Source of the DNA: Yeosuana sp043876835
GTDB taxonomy: Bacteria > Bacteroidota > Bacteroidia > Flavobacteriales > Flavobacteriaceae
NCBI RefSeq assembly: GCF_043876835.1
Contig: NZ_JBAWJZ010000010.1
Coordinates: forward strand, 1 to 64,000
Direction of reading: 5' to 3'
Length of the DNA stretch: 64,000 bases
Below the pieces are notes generated by a model, which was not told the origin of the DNA, made no database searches, and saw only the letters and a list, made by a program, of their open reading frames with translations. Below are positions 53,000-61,872 of this stretch, one piece after another (position 1 is the stretch's first letter; each line of letters begins with the position of its first letter). Made by a program: the position numbers and the translations under genes.

Positions 53000-55900
53000 T
53001 TAAAATTGTAAATTAACACCTAACATAAAGGTTTGTGCCTGAGGATAATATCCTCTATCTATACCCATTGTACTTCCTCCAATTTCTGGATCATATCCTG
53101 AATATTTTGTAAAGGTTATCAAATTTTCTCCCTGCACATAAATTCTCACTTTACTGGCTCCTATAGTACTAATAGCTTTAGTTGGTAAAGAATAGCCTAG
53201 AGTAAGTAATTTAAATCTTAAATAATCTCCTTTTTCAAGATAAAAATCGGATACCCTAGAAAAATTCAAGTTGGTATCATTGGTAGTAAGACGAGGATAC
53301 GTATTTGAAGTTCCTTCACCTGCCCAACGACCTAATGCAGCCGTTTGAAAATTAGCTCCAGTTCCAATATCGATTCTTCTTAGACCTTGGAAAATTTTAT
53401 TGCCAGCAGCTCCTTGCATGAAGATTCCCAAATCAAATCCTTTATAATCGATATTGAAATTAAACCCAAAAGTGTATTTTGGAAGCGTAAGCCCTAAATA
53501 TTGTTTATCAGCATCAGTTATTGTTCCATCACCATTTGTATCAACCCAACGAAAATCACCAGGTTTGGCAAGTGGTTGAATTAATCCTCCCGTATCATTT
53601 GTATAAGCATTTATTTCTGCTTGATTTTGAAAAATACCTGCTGTTTTAAAACCATAAAATGAGTTTCTGGATTGTCCTACTTCTGATCTGGTTAAAGCTC
53701 CAATAGTTTGAAAACCTGGTCCCGAATTAATAAAAGTTTTACCATCACCTAAATAAGTAACCTCATTTTCTATATAAGAACCGTTAGCACTAATTTTAAA
53801 ATTAAGCTCTCCAAATTTTTTGTTATAACCTAATTCAAGTTCAATTCCACGGTTTTCCATATCGGCAACATTTCCTACCGGTCTTGCTGAAGCTCCAATA
53901 AAAGTAGGAATATCCACTTCTTGTAAAATGCCAGTAGTTTTTTTCTTATAAACATCCACGGTCAAATTTACTGTATTGTTAATCAATCGTGCATCAATCC
54001 CGATGTCGGTTTGTATGGTTTCTTCCCATTTTAAGTCTGGATTAGATGGAGCTGCTGGACTGTTCCCAACCAGAATGTTGCCATCTGGCCCAAAAGGATA
54101 GTTTCTGCCATCGTCAATAAGTGCCTTGTAACCATCATCTCTTATATTATCATTACCAGTCACACCATAACCTGTTCTAATTTTCAATGAGTTCAATACA
54201 TCGTTTTCTTTCCAAAAACCCTCTTTTGTAACTACCCATCCTAACGAAATAGAAGGGAAAACGCCATATTTGTTATTTGGTCCAAATTTTGAAGAGCCAT
54301 CACGACGAACAACACCAGTTAATAAATATTTCTCTTTATAATCATAATTTAATCTTGCAAATAAAGAAGTAAGATGGTGAGGTTTATTAGAATATGCTGA
54401 TGCCGTTTTATTTTCTTCAAGAATATCAAAATTAACTGATGCCTCTCTATAATCCGATGTAGGTAAACCTGAATAAGTAACACTTGTACCTGTAATCTGA
54501 TTATCAACATAAGTACCTTGCCCCAATAACACGGTAAAATTATGATTCTCAATTTCTCTAGTATAAGAAATTATATTTTCATTATTCCAACCAAAATTCC
54601 TATTGGTACTTATATTTAGGCTGTTTGCAGTAGAAATGGTATTGGAATTAAGGTAGAATTTTGGTGTAAAATTTTCAGAACCCCAATACGCTAATTTAGC
54701 TCCAAAAGTGGATCTTATTTTTAATCCTTCTATAGGAGCAATTTCTAAGTACATATTCCCAACAAAGTCATCAGACCAATTGTAGTTTCCTAGCCTTGTT
54801 TTAACATAAGCCAATGGGTTGGTCATGTTATTTTGTACTAAACTGGAAAGGCCATAGGGATTCCCATTTTCATCTCTTATAAGATCAGTCCTCCCAACAT
54901 AAGGGACATTATTTAATTTATCAGGATCTGTTTCTACTAATGGCGTAGTGGGATCTAAATGAATAGCAGAACTTAAAGGTCCTCCTTGCTCCGCATTCGT
55001 GTTTCCAATTCCTTGTGTTTTTTGATGAGAGTATCCTATAGTTTCTCCAAGAGTAAAGTATTTGGAAATTTTGTGGGTAGAGTTAAGACGAATATTCTTT
55101 TTATTAAAATTTGAAATTTCAGGAGTTACAATACCTTGTTGGTCTTGAACACCAAATGACATATAAAATGATGAAACATCGTTGCCACCACTAAAATTTA
55201 TTTCGTGTGAATACCGCCTAGCATTATTGCTGAAAATAGCTTTCTGCCAATCGGTGCCTTTACCCAATTCGGTTAGATTAGGATAGAGAATATCTCCTCC
55301 ACCATTAACAGATTGTTCATTCTGTAATGAACCGTATTGTGTTGCATTTAACAATTCTAATGTTTTTTCTGGGCCGGACACTCCCGTAAATCCAGTATAA
55401 TTAACACTTATTTTCCCAGATTTCCCTTTTTTAGTAGTTACCAAGATAACTCCTCCAGCAGATCTAGAACCATAAATTGCCAATGAAGCTGCATCTTTAA
55501 GCACTTCAATAGACTCTATATCTGATTGGTTCAGATATCCAATTCCGCCGTTGTCAACTACAACGCCATCAACAACCCAAAGCGGATCGTTTCCTCCTTC
55601 AGAAAAAGTAGTTATACCTCTAATTCTTATTGTAGAGGACGAACCTGGTTGTCCTGCATTTGCTGCAATAGTTAAACCGGAAACCCTTCCTTGCAAAGCT
55701 TGTTCGATACGTCCATTTGGAACATTTTCGAGGTCTTTTGTTTTTATGCTGGAAATAGCACCGGTAACTACACTTTTCTTTTGAGAGCCATACCCTACAA
55801 CCACAACTTCATCCAAACTTTGAAGTTCAGGGCGTAGTTTAATGTCAATTCTAGTTCTTCCGTTAATAGGTTCTTCAATAGTTGCATAGCCAATATAGCT

Positions 55901-56119
55901 AAATATTAATGTGCCTTTTGATGAAGCGACAATTTGATAGTTTCCATCAAAATCTGTAGTAGTACCACTAGAAGTTCCTTTAACCAAAATAGTCACACCA
56001 GGAATTGGTATACCGTCTTCACCTAAAACCTCTCCAGTTATGTTTGCATCTTGTGCGAATCCATGAACTGAAAAGAGTGAAGACAAAAAACAAAAAATAA
56101 GCAATTTTGTAAATTTCAT
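53000..56119 (-). CDS. SusC-like TonB-dependent transporter (PUL 2)
   Basis: A 1039-residue protein with signal peptide. A carboxypeptidase-like domain (ITGEVLGEDGIPIPGVTILV) is followed by the TonB box/plug region (LDEVVVVGYGSQKKSVVTGA; IYGSRSAGGVILVTTKKG) and a large barrel ending in AQTFMLGVNLQF. It imports beta-glucan oligosaccharides together with its SusD. ATTGTTTAAAC lies 69-79 bp before its start. Confidence 0.95.
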   Translation of the reverse strand: MKFTKLLIFCFLSSLFSVHGFAQDANITGEVLGEDGIPIPGVTILVKGTSSGTTTDFDGNYQIVASSKGTLIFSYIGYATIEEPINGRTRIDIKLRPELQSLDEVVVVGYGSQKKSVVTGAISSIKTKDLENVPNGRIEQALQGRVSGLTIAANAGQPGSSSTIRIRGITTFSEGGNDPLWVVDGVVVDNGGIGYLNQSDIESIEVLKDAASLAIYGSRSAGGVILVTTKKGKSGKISVNYTGFTGVSGPEKTLELLNATQYGSLQNEQSVNGGGDILYPNLTELGKGTDWQKAIFSNNARRYSHEINFSGGNDVSSFYMSFGVQDQQGIVTPEISNFNKKNIRLNSTHKISKYFTLGETIGYSHQKTQGIGNTNAEQGGPLSSAIHLDPTTPLVETDPDKLNNVPYVGRTDLIRDENGNPYGLSSLVQNNMTNPLAYVKTRLGNYNWSDDFVGNMYLEIAPIEGLKIRSTFGAKLAYWGSENFTPKFYLNSNTISTANSLNISTNRNFGWNNENIISYTREIENHNFTVLLGQGTYVDNQITGTSVTYSGLPTSDYREASVNFDILEENKTASAYSNKPHHLTSLFARLNYDYKEKYLLTGVVRRDGSSKFGPNNKYGVFPSISLGWVVTKEGFWKENDVLNSLKIRTGYGVTGNDNIRDDGYKALIDDGRNYPFGPDGNILVGNSPAAPSNPDLKWEETIQTDIGIDARLINNTVNLTVDVYKKKTTGILQEVDIPTFIGASARPVGNVADMENRGIELELGYNKKFGELNFKISANGSYIENEVTYLGDGKTFINSGPGFQTIGALTRSEVGQSRNSFYGFKTAGIFQNQAEINAYTNDTGGLIQPLAKPGDFRWVDTNGDGTITDADKQYLGLTLPKYTFGFNFNIDYKGFDLGIFMQGAAGNKIFQGLRRIDIGTGANFQTAALGRWAGEGTSNTYPRLTTNDTNLNFSRVSDFYLEKGDYLRFKLLTLGYSLPTKAISTIGASKVRIYVQGENLITFTKYSGYDPEIGGSTMGIDRGYYPQAQTFMLGVNLQF

Positions 56120-56187
56120 TTTTTAATTTTTTTATTAATTTATTTGTAATATAATTTGGAGTAGTTTTTTATTGTTTACGAGAATGT

Positions 56188-56198
56188 ATTGTTTAAAC
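56188..56198. promoter_or_regulatory. ATTGTTTAAAC motif upstream of susC (PUL 2)
   Basis: This is the second occurrence of the 11-mer seen before the PUL 1 susC. A half copy, ATTGTTTACG, lies at 56171-56180. Confidence 0.3.
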
Positions 56199-56357
56199 AC
56201 CTCGCGTAGCATTTTATAAGCGAATAAAAATGTTAATACACTTATTTTTAATGTTTTACAAAATATTTAGCCCTATACATTAAGGAGAATGCAACAATTT
56301 TATTTACTGTTTTTTATCAAAAAACAATAATTTAACATATCTTACAGTTTAAAGAAT

Positions 56358-56391
56358 AAATCCCCATCTGAAAATTAGCAGATGGGGATTT
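56358..56391 (-). terminator. Terminator after the SusE/F-like repeat gene
   Basis: A perfect 13-bp stem AAATCCCCATCTG / CAGATGGGGATTT with an 8-nt loop, 15 bp after the stop at 56406. It separates this gene from the downstream susC, so the two are transcribed separately. Confidence 0.8.
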
Positions 56392-56405
56392 GTTTTAAGC
56401 TATTA

Positions 56406-58187
56406 TTAGTTTTTAAGAAGCTTAAAAGTTTGAACTGAATCACCAGAAGATACTTTTGCAAAATACATTCCTTTTGATAAAGAAGAAGCGTTAACTGAAA
56501 CCTCTTTAGATGAAGCTTTTATGCTCATTACCGTTTTACCTAAAATATCTATAATACTTAAAGAAGATATTTTATCATTGTTTTTTGAAACAAATTTCCA
56601 AGTATCATGGGTTGGGTTTGGATAAACAGAGAACTTACTTACTTCAAATTTATTTACTGCTAAAGTAGCATCAGAGATTGTATATGCAAATGTAACTCTG
56701 TTAAAAGTAAAGTTGTATGTTCCAGGCTCTAACCACATATCTTGAGTAGCTGTATTTGTTAAAGTTCCTGACAAAGGACTTGTACCAGGATCTGGGATAG
56801 AGGTATCATGTCCAAATTGAACACTCCAACTGTGGTTATCTCTAATTTTAAAATTACGACGACCAGCTTTATCAAAAACAACACCGTCTAAAGTGTAATT
56901 AACTCCATCAACAGAAGTGAAGTCAATGTCTGTACCCCAGTTACTTGCTGAAAAATCTCCAATTAAACCAACTACAGTTGGAGTAAAACTATTAACTCCT
57001 GTAGAGATATCTACTGCTACATTCCAAAAACCTGAAGCAGGTGATGTAACAGCAGGCCAAGTGAAAAAGGTAGGCCCTGGGTTTAGAATGCTTGCTACTT
57101 CGTTAAAATCGCCACTACCAGCACCTGCAAAAGATAGTTCTTGTCCTGTATAATTTGTTCCATCGGTAGTGCCTAATGATATTGTAGCTGGTGTAGAAGT
57201 AGTTCCTACATATTCAACATTGGCATTTAGGCTCTCAAAGCTATATTCTAATGTAATTCTATTAAAAGTAATGTTGTAAGTACCCGCAGTAAAATGAATA
57301 TTGCTAAGTTCGCAACAATCAGGTGCGGCTGTTCCTGTAGGAAAATCATTAACTGAAGATGCTCCAAAATTATTACTCCAACTATGATTATCTCTAAATT
57401 TTAAATCACTAGCAGCAGCAAATGTATAACCAGAAAGTGTATAAATAATATTATCGGTTGTTTCCATGTCTATATCAGTAGCCCAATTACTTTGAGCAAA
57501 ACCTCCAATTATACTTACTGTAGTACCAACAAAATCATAAGCACCAGAATTGGCATCGAAAAATATAAAATAGTTTCCTGGGGCAACCGGAATGAGTGTG
57601 CCGTCTTGAGTGCCTACACCAGATGGAAAATCAACACTTGACCAATTAGCTGTTGGTGTAGGATTAATAGGGCTTGCAACTTCTACAAACGCTCCATTTC
57701 CTCCTGTTGCAAATGATACACTTTCTACTGAGTAATCTTGATTATTTGTGGTATTTAAATTGACATCACCAGGCAATCCTGCTCCCGAAAAAACAATACT
57801 TCTATTAGGATCTACACCTGCAACAAATGTATATTCTTTGGTCGTGCTATTATAAGTTACATCCCAAAAACCTGGCTCCGCTGGAATATCAGTACCTCCA
57901 CCGAGGATTACAGTTCCATTGGGCCATCCAACAGATATATTTGGATCATAACCACCTGTTGTGCCCCAAGAACCATCTTCTGAAAATTTTATTGCAGAAC
58001 TATCTCCTCCAGTACCTAATATTTTTACTCCAGCTTTAGAGTATAGGCCACCGCCTAAATCGTCTAGAACTACATTGCCTGGCTGAACCCAGCCACCAGT
58101 TCCATTTCCTGTAATAGTTACTACCTGTGCATTCATACTATATCCAAATAATATAGCAATTAGTAATAAGTGTAATTTTGTTTTCAT
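56406..58187 (-). CDS. SusE/F-like repeat protein with T9SS sorting tail
   Basis: A 593-residue protein with an ordinary signal peptide (MKTKLHLLLIAILFGYSMNA). It contains several similar beta-sandwich repeats. Two are clear: IIGGFAQSNWATDIDMETTD ... LKFRDNHSWSNNFG and LIGDFSASNWGTDIDFTSVD ... FKIRDNHSWSVQFG. More divergent ones occur near 20-120 and 335-395. These resemble the starch-binding domains of SusE/SusF. The end (KFSVYPNPTHDTWKFVSKNN to FKLLKN) is a type IX sorting domain, so it is exported by T9SS rather than kept as a lipoprotein. It stands alone between susC and the regulator. Confidence 0.85.
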   Translation of the reverse strand: MKTKLHLLLIAILFGYSMNAQVVTITGNGTGGWVQPGNVVLDDLGGGLYSKAGVKILGTGGDSSAIKFSEDGSWGTTGGYDPNISVGWPNGTVILGGGTDIPAEPGFWDVTYNSTTKEYTFVAGVDPNRSIVFSGAGLPGDVNLNTTNNQDYSVESVSFATGGNGAFVEVASPINPTPTANWSSVDFPSGVGTQDGTLIPVAPGNYFIFFDANSGAYDFVGTTVSIIGGFAQSNWATDIDMETTDNIIYTLSGYTFAAASDLKFRDNHSWSNNFGASSVNDFPTGTAAPDCCELSNIHFTAGTYNITFNRITLEYSFESLNANVEYVGTTSTPATISLGTTDGTNYTGQELSFAGAGSGDFNEVASILNPGPTFFTWPAVTSPASGFWNVAVDISTGVNSFTPTVVGLIGDFSASNWGTDIDFTSVDGVNYTLDGVVFDKAGRRNFKIRDNHSWSVQFGHDTSIPDPGTSPLSGTLTNTATQDMWLEPGTYNFTFNRVTFAYTISDATLAVNKFEVSKFSVYPNPTHDTWKFVSKNNDKISSLSIIDILGKTVMSIKASSKEVSVNASSLSKGMYFAKVSSGDSVQTFKLLKN

Positions 58188-58379
58188 AAAAATTTAATTT
58201 AGTTTTTTGTTAAAAAAGAATAGGCTAAATTTATAATATAATAATTTTAGCTCATATTTATTGCATACACTTTAATTACATCGTGTGAGTTAAGTATATT
58301 ACGTCAATTATACTTTTTTAATTCTTATTTACTTAATAAATAGTGCTTTATGATTAAAAAAAATCATTATCTTTAGGTA

Positions 58380-61304
58380 TTGTTTTATATATTAAAATTT
58401 CATCCTTTGGCTTTTAGATGGTATTATATTGTTTTGCTCTTTATGTATTCTTATATGCAAGGACAAATAGACTCTTCTTTGTTAGATAAGATAAAATCTT
58501 CGGTTACTGAGACTATAAACTATGATAAAAATGATTTTAAATCTGATTCTCAGTTTTGGACGATGTGTGAAGATGAAGATGGGCTTTTGATTTTTGGAAA
58601 TAACGAAGGAATTATTGTTTTTGATGGAGAATATTGGAAAAAAATCTTGCTTCCCAATAATTCATCTGTAAGAAGTTTAATGGTAGATGATAATGGGACT
58701 GTTTGGGTTGGGGGATATAATGAGCTGGGTGTATTGAAAAAGGATTTTCATGGAGATTATAATTATGTCTCTCTTGTAAATGAACTTCATTTAGAAGGTA
58801 CTAATCTCGAGAATAATTGGCAAATACATTCTTTTAATGGTAAAGTAGTATATAGGTCGTTTAGAGAATTGTTGGTAATAGTTGGGAAATCCGTTACCCA
58901 TTTTAAAGCAAATCAAGCATTTCTTTATTCGAAAGAAATCGGCGACAATTTGATCGTTCAAGATGCTAACACTGGAGTTTACTTGTTGAATAAAGAAGCA
59001 AACAGAATAACATTGGTTTTTGCACCTGATAGTTATGAAAATGAAGTTATTTCGGCAGTTTTTAAAGTAAATGACCAAGAAGTGTTTTTGGTGACCAAAG
59101 AAGGAAACATATTTTTAGCAAATTTAATAACAAAAAAAATTATTAAGAAAATTGAGCTTTTTGAAAAAGGCCACATAGATCCAATAAATTGTGGAATTCA
59201 AAAAAATGACTCTACATTTCTTTTAGGAACCTTAAGTTCCAAAATTATTGAGTTAAGGAAAGATGGTAGTACACAGAGAAGTAATATTTCATTTTCAAAC
59301 ATCAAGAACACAGCAATTCATAATTTTTATAAATTAAAATCGAATAACATTTGGGTTTTGCACAACAATGGTGTTTCATGTTTAAATTTTAATTCACAAT
59401 ATTCCAATCTTTTTGATAATGCCTCGGTTTATGATATATTGATTGAAAACAAAACTATCTATCTGGCAACCAATGAAGGCGTATATTACTTAAATGGGTT
59501 TGATACTTCTGTTTTTAAAATTAACTTGATTGAAGACTTGCCTGGTCAGGCCTGGTCCTTGAATAAGGTAGATGATGATATTATAGTAGGCCATAATGAT
59601 GGATTGTTTGTTTTGGGCAATAATAAATTGAAACCTGTTTATGACAATAGAACAGGTTTTTGGAAAATCACCCCAATAAAAAGCAAACGGAATTTATTCT
59701 TGGCTTCAAGCTATAATGGCTTGTTTTTACTGGCAAAAGAGCAGTCTAATTGGGTGTTAAAACATAAAATTGATGGATTTGATGAATCAACCCGCGATAT
59801 TATTGAAGCTGAGGACCCTAATACATATTGGATTTGTCATGGTTATAAAGGAGTTTATAAGGTTCTTATTAATTCTGACTTTACACGTGTTGAATCTGTT
59901 GAGCATTTTACAACAAATAATGGTTTTAAGTCGCCTTTTAATATCAATGTTGTGAATTATAATGGACGTATTGTTTTTACAACTAACAATGGCATTTATA
60001 TTTTTGACAAAGATTCAAAAACATTTATTCCGGATGATATTTTAAATAAGATTTTAGATCCTACAAAAAACACCAGAAAATTATTATATACTAAAGAAAA
60101 AACATGGTTTGTTCAAGACGACGAAGCAGGCTATTTTTTAAATGATGATGAGAACAAGCAATTTGTAACCCTTCCATTTTTAAATCTTAAAGGAAGTTTT
60201 AATAAAGGAATGGAATGTGTTTTACCTTATAGGAATTATGTCTTTTTTGGCTCAAGTAAAGGCATGTTTTTATACGATATTAATAATAACAATAATCAAA
60301 AAGCTTATACGGTTTTTAATAATATAAGTTATATAAAAGATCAGATTAAAAATTTTGCCCCAATTAACTCTGATGGGAATATTGAATTCCCAAATGACTC
60401 AGATATTTTAAGATTTGAATTTAGTGCTCCAAAAATATCTCCATATAATGATGTTCAGTATAGTTATTTTCTAGATGGTTTAGATTATGGCTGGTCAGAA
60501 TGGGTCTCTCTTCCTTTTAAGGAATACACAAAATTGAGACATGGAAAATATGTATTCAAAGTAAAAAGCAAAAGCAATACGGGTATTGATGGAGAAGAAA
60601 TTACATATGCTTTTACTATTCTTCCTACATGGTATCAAACAAATTTTGCATTTTTTATATACATTATAAGTTTTTTTGTTCTGACGTATTTTGTTTATAG
60701 GCTTATTTTAAAAAAAATAGAAGGAGAGAAAAGAAAAACAAAACTAGAAACTTTAAAAGATCAAAAATTAGTTAAACTAGAATTAGAGCAACTTAAATTG
60801 TCTATAGAACAACAAAAAATTAAAGAAGATAAAGACCATTTAGAAATGGACTTAATTGATAAAAGCAAAGAGCTGGCCAATTATACCCTTTTGTTAAGCA
60901 AAAGAAAGGAGGCCTTTTTAGAATTGAGCAACGATTTAAAACAACTCAAAGAGCTTGTTAAGAGCAGCGAGTCTAAAAATAAAATCATTCAAATCTTCAA
61001 AAAGCTGAATCAAAATAAAATTGGAGATAAATATTTAGAAATTTTTGATGTGAATTTTGAAAGAGTCCACACCAATTTTTTTATGGATTTAAAACAAATT
61101 GATGCCTCTTTTTCACAACGGGAATTGAGATTGTGTGCGCTGATTAAAATGAACCTTACAAACAAAGAAATTTCACATATACTTAATATTTCTACACGAG
61201 GAGTAGAAACGGCCAGATATAGAATCCGTAAAAAACTTAATTTGCCTGCTTCAGAAAGTCTTACCTTGTTTTTAGAAAATTTAAGTTTGCAAGATTTAAA
61301 ATAA
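58380..61304 (+). CDS. Propeller sensor with LuxR-type DNA-binding domain (PUL 2 regulator)
   Basis: About 974 residues if started from TTG 58380, which gives the hydrophobic start YYIVLLFMYSYMQGQ. An in-frame TAG at 58374 blocks anything longer, and the first ATG (about 58443) would cut the signal. Order: propeller repeats (about 40-660: GTVWVGGYNELG), Y_Y_Y domain (about 680-750: YFLDGLDYGWSEWVSL), a membrane span near 770, a coiled coil, and C-terminal LuxR helix-turn-helix (IKMNLTNKEISHILNISTRG). There is no kinase domain. It is divergent from the SusE/F-like gene and is a paralogue of the PUL 1 regulator. Confidence 0.87.
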   Translation: MFYILKFHPLAFRWYYIVLLFMYSYMQGQIDSSLLDKIKSSVTETINYDKNDFKSDSQFWTMCEDEDGLLIFGNNEGIIVFDGEYWKKILLPNNSSVRSLMVDDNGTVWVGGYNELGVLKKDFHGDYNYVSLVNELHLEGTNLENNWQIHSFNGKVVYRSFRELLVIVGKSVTHFKANQAFLYSKEIGDNLIVQDANTGVYLLNKEANRITLVFAPDSYENEVISAVFKVNDQEVFLVTKEGNIFLANLITKKIIKKIELFEKGHIDPINCGIQKNDSTFLLGTLSSKIIELRKDGSTQRSNISFSNIKNTAIHNFYKLKSNNIWVLHNNGVSCLNFNSQYSNLFDNASVYDILIENKTIYLATNEGVYYLNGFDTSVFKINLIEDLPGQAWSLNKVDDDIIVGHNDGLFVLGNNKLKPVYDNRTGFWKITPIKSKRNLFLASSYNGLFLLAKEQSNWVLKHKIDGFDESTRDIIEAEDPNTYWICHGYKGVYKVLINSDFTRVESVEHFTTNNGFKSPFNINVVNYNGRIVFTTNNGIYIFDKDSKTFIPDDILNKILDPTKNTRKLLYTKEKTWFVQDDEAGYFLNDDENKQFVTLPFLNLKGSFNKGMECVLPYRNYVFFGSSKGMFLYDINNNNNQKAYTVFNNISYIKDQIKNFAPINSDGNIEFPNDSDILRFEFSAPKISPYNDVQYSYFLDGLDYGWSEWVSLPFKEYTKLRHGKYVFKVKSKSNTGIDGEEITYAFTILPTWYQTNFAFFIYIISFFVLTYFVYRLILKKIEGEKRKTKLETLKDQKLVKLELEQLKLSIEQQKIKEDKDHLEMDLIDKSKELANYTLLLSKRKEAFLELSNDLKQLKELVKSSESKNKIIQIFKKLNQNKIGDKYLEIFDVNFERVHTNFFMDLKQIDASFSQRELRLCALIKMNLTNKEISHILNISTRGVETARYRIRKKLNLPASESLTLFLENLSLQDLK

Positions 61305-61338
61305 AAAAGCGGTTTACTAAATGCCAAACCGCTTTTTT
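61303..61338. terminator. Strong bidirectional terminator
   Basis: A perfect 13-bp stem AAAAAAGCGGTTT / AAACCGCTTTTTT with a 10-nt loop, in the gap between convergent genes. The A and T runs serve both directions. Confidence 0.88.
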
Positions 61339-61361
61339 AAGTGCTTTTCTAAGATTAAAAC

Positions 61362-61550
61362 TTAGTCTTTAACCTTAAATACTTTCTCCAAAATAGTGTC
61401 CATTAAACACCATTTCGTTAAGGAGGATTGCAATAAATTAGCGCCTACAAAGGCTGTAAACCATAACCAGTTTTGGTTTACATAAATAGCAAGTAATAAA
61501 CTTATAAGTATAAAGCTTCCTGCAATTCCTCTTACAATTCTATTTTTCAT
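61362..61550 (-). CDS. DUF2892 small membrane protein
   Basis: A 62-residue protein with two hydrophobic spans (IAGSFILISLLLAIYVN and WFTAFVGANLLQSSL) and the pattern N-R-I-V-R-G-I-A-G, as in the YgaP-type inner membrane domain DUF2892. Its neighbour 12 bp upstream is the PII-like gene behind the RND pump. It has no rhodanese part. Its function is unknown. Confidence 0.82.
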   Translation of the reverse strand: MKNRIVRGIAGSFILISLLLAIYVNQNWLWFTAFVGANLLQSSLTKWCLMDTILEKVFKVKD

Positions 61551-61562
61551 TTTATTTTATTT

Positions 61563-61868
61563 TTAGTTCGATTTTTCAATGTTCAAAACAGCTACGTGAA
61601 TTTTTGACACTGTTTTTTGATTATCGTTAAAGTTATTTATCAAGTTGAAGAGCATATCAACATTCTCTTTTTTCACAAAGGCATAAAACACAATAGATTC
61701 AGTTTGGTTCATTTCACTAGAAAACCAATTAGATTCTATGGCATCTTCTGTACTATCTCGAAAACCTATAACTTCTCCGTATGAAAAGTTTGTAACTTCA
61801 GCTTTTTTTAGTTGGAGTTTAATGTCTTTTTCAAACTCTTTAATTGCGGTAATTATAACTAGTTTCAT
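61563..61868 (-). CDS. PII-like small protein linked to an RND pump
   Basis: A 101-residue protein. The start MKLVIITAIKEFEKDIKLQL, the middle GEVIGF and the end SKIHVAVLNIEKSN follow the strand order of GlnB/PII proteins (compare the KIFVLDVE end of PII), but the T-loop is unusual and no uridylylation Tyr is placed as in GlnB. It lies 4 bp behind the RND permease. Small PII-like and DUF3240-like proteins are known next to heavy-metal RND pumps; a sensor or regulator of transport is likely. The family call is tentative. Confidence 0.6.
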   Translation of the reverse strand: MKLVIITAIKEFEKDIKLQLKKAEVTNFSYGEVIGFRDSTEDAIESNWFSSEMNQTESIVFYAFVKKENVDMLFNLINNFNDNQKTVSKIHVAVLNIEKSN

Positions 61869-61872
61869 AGTA

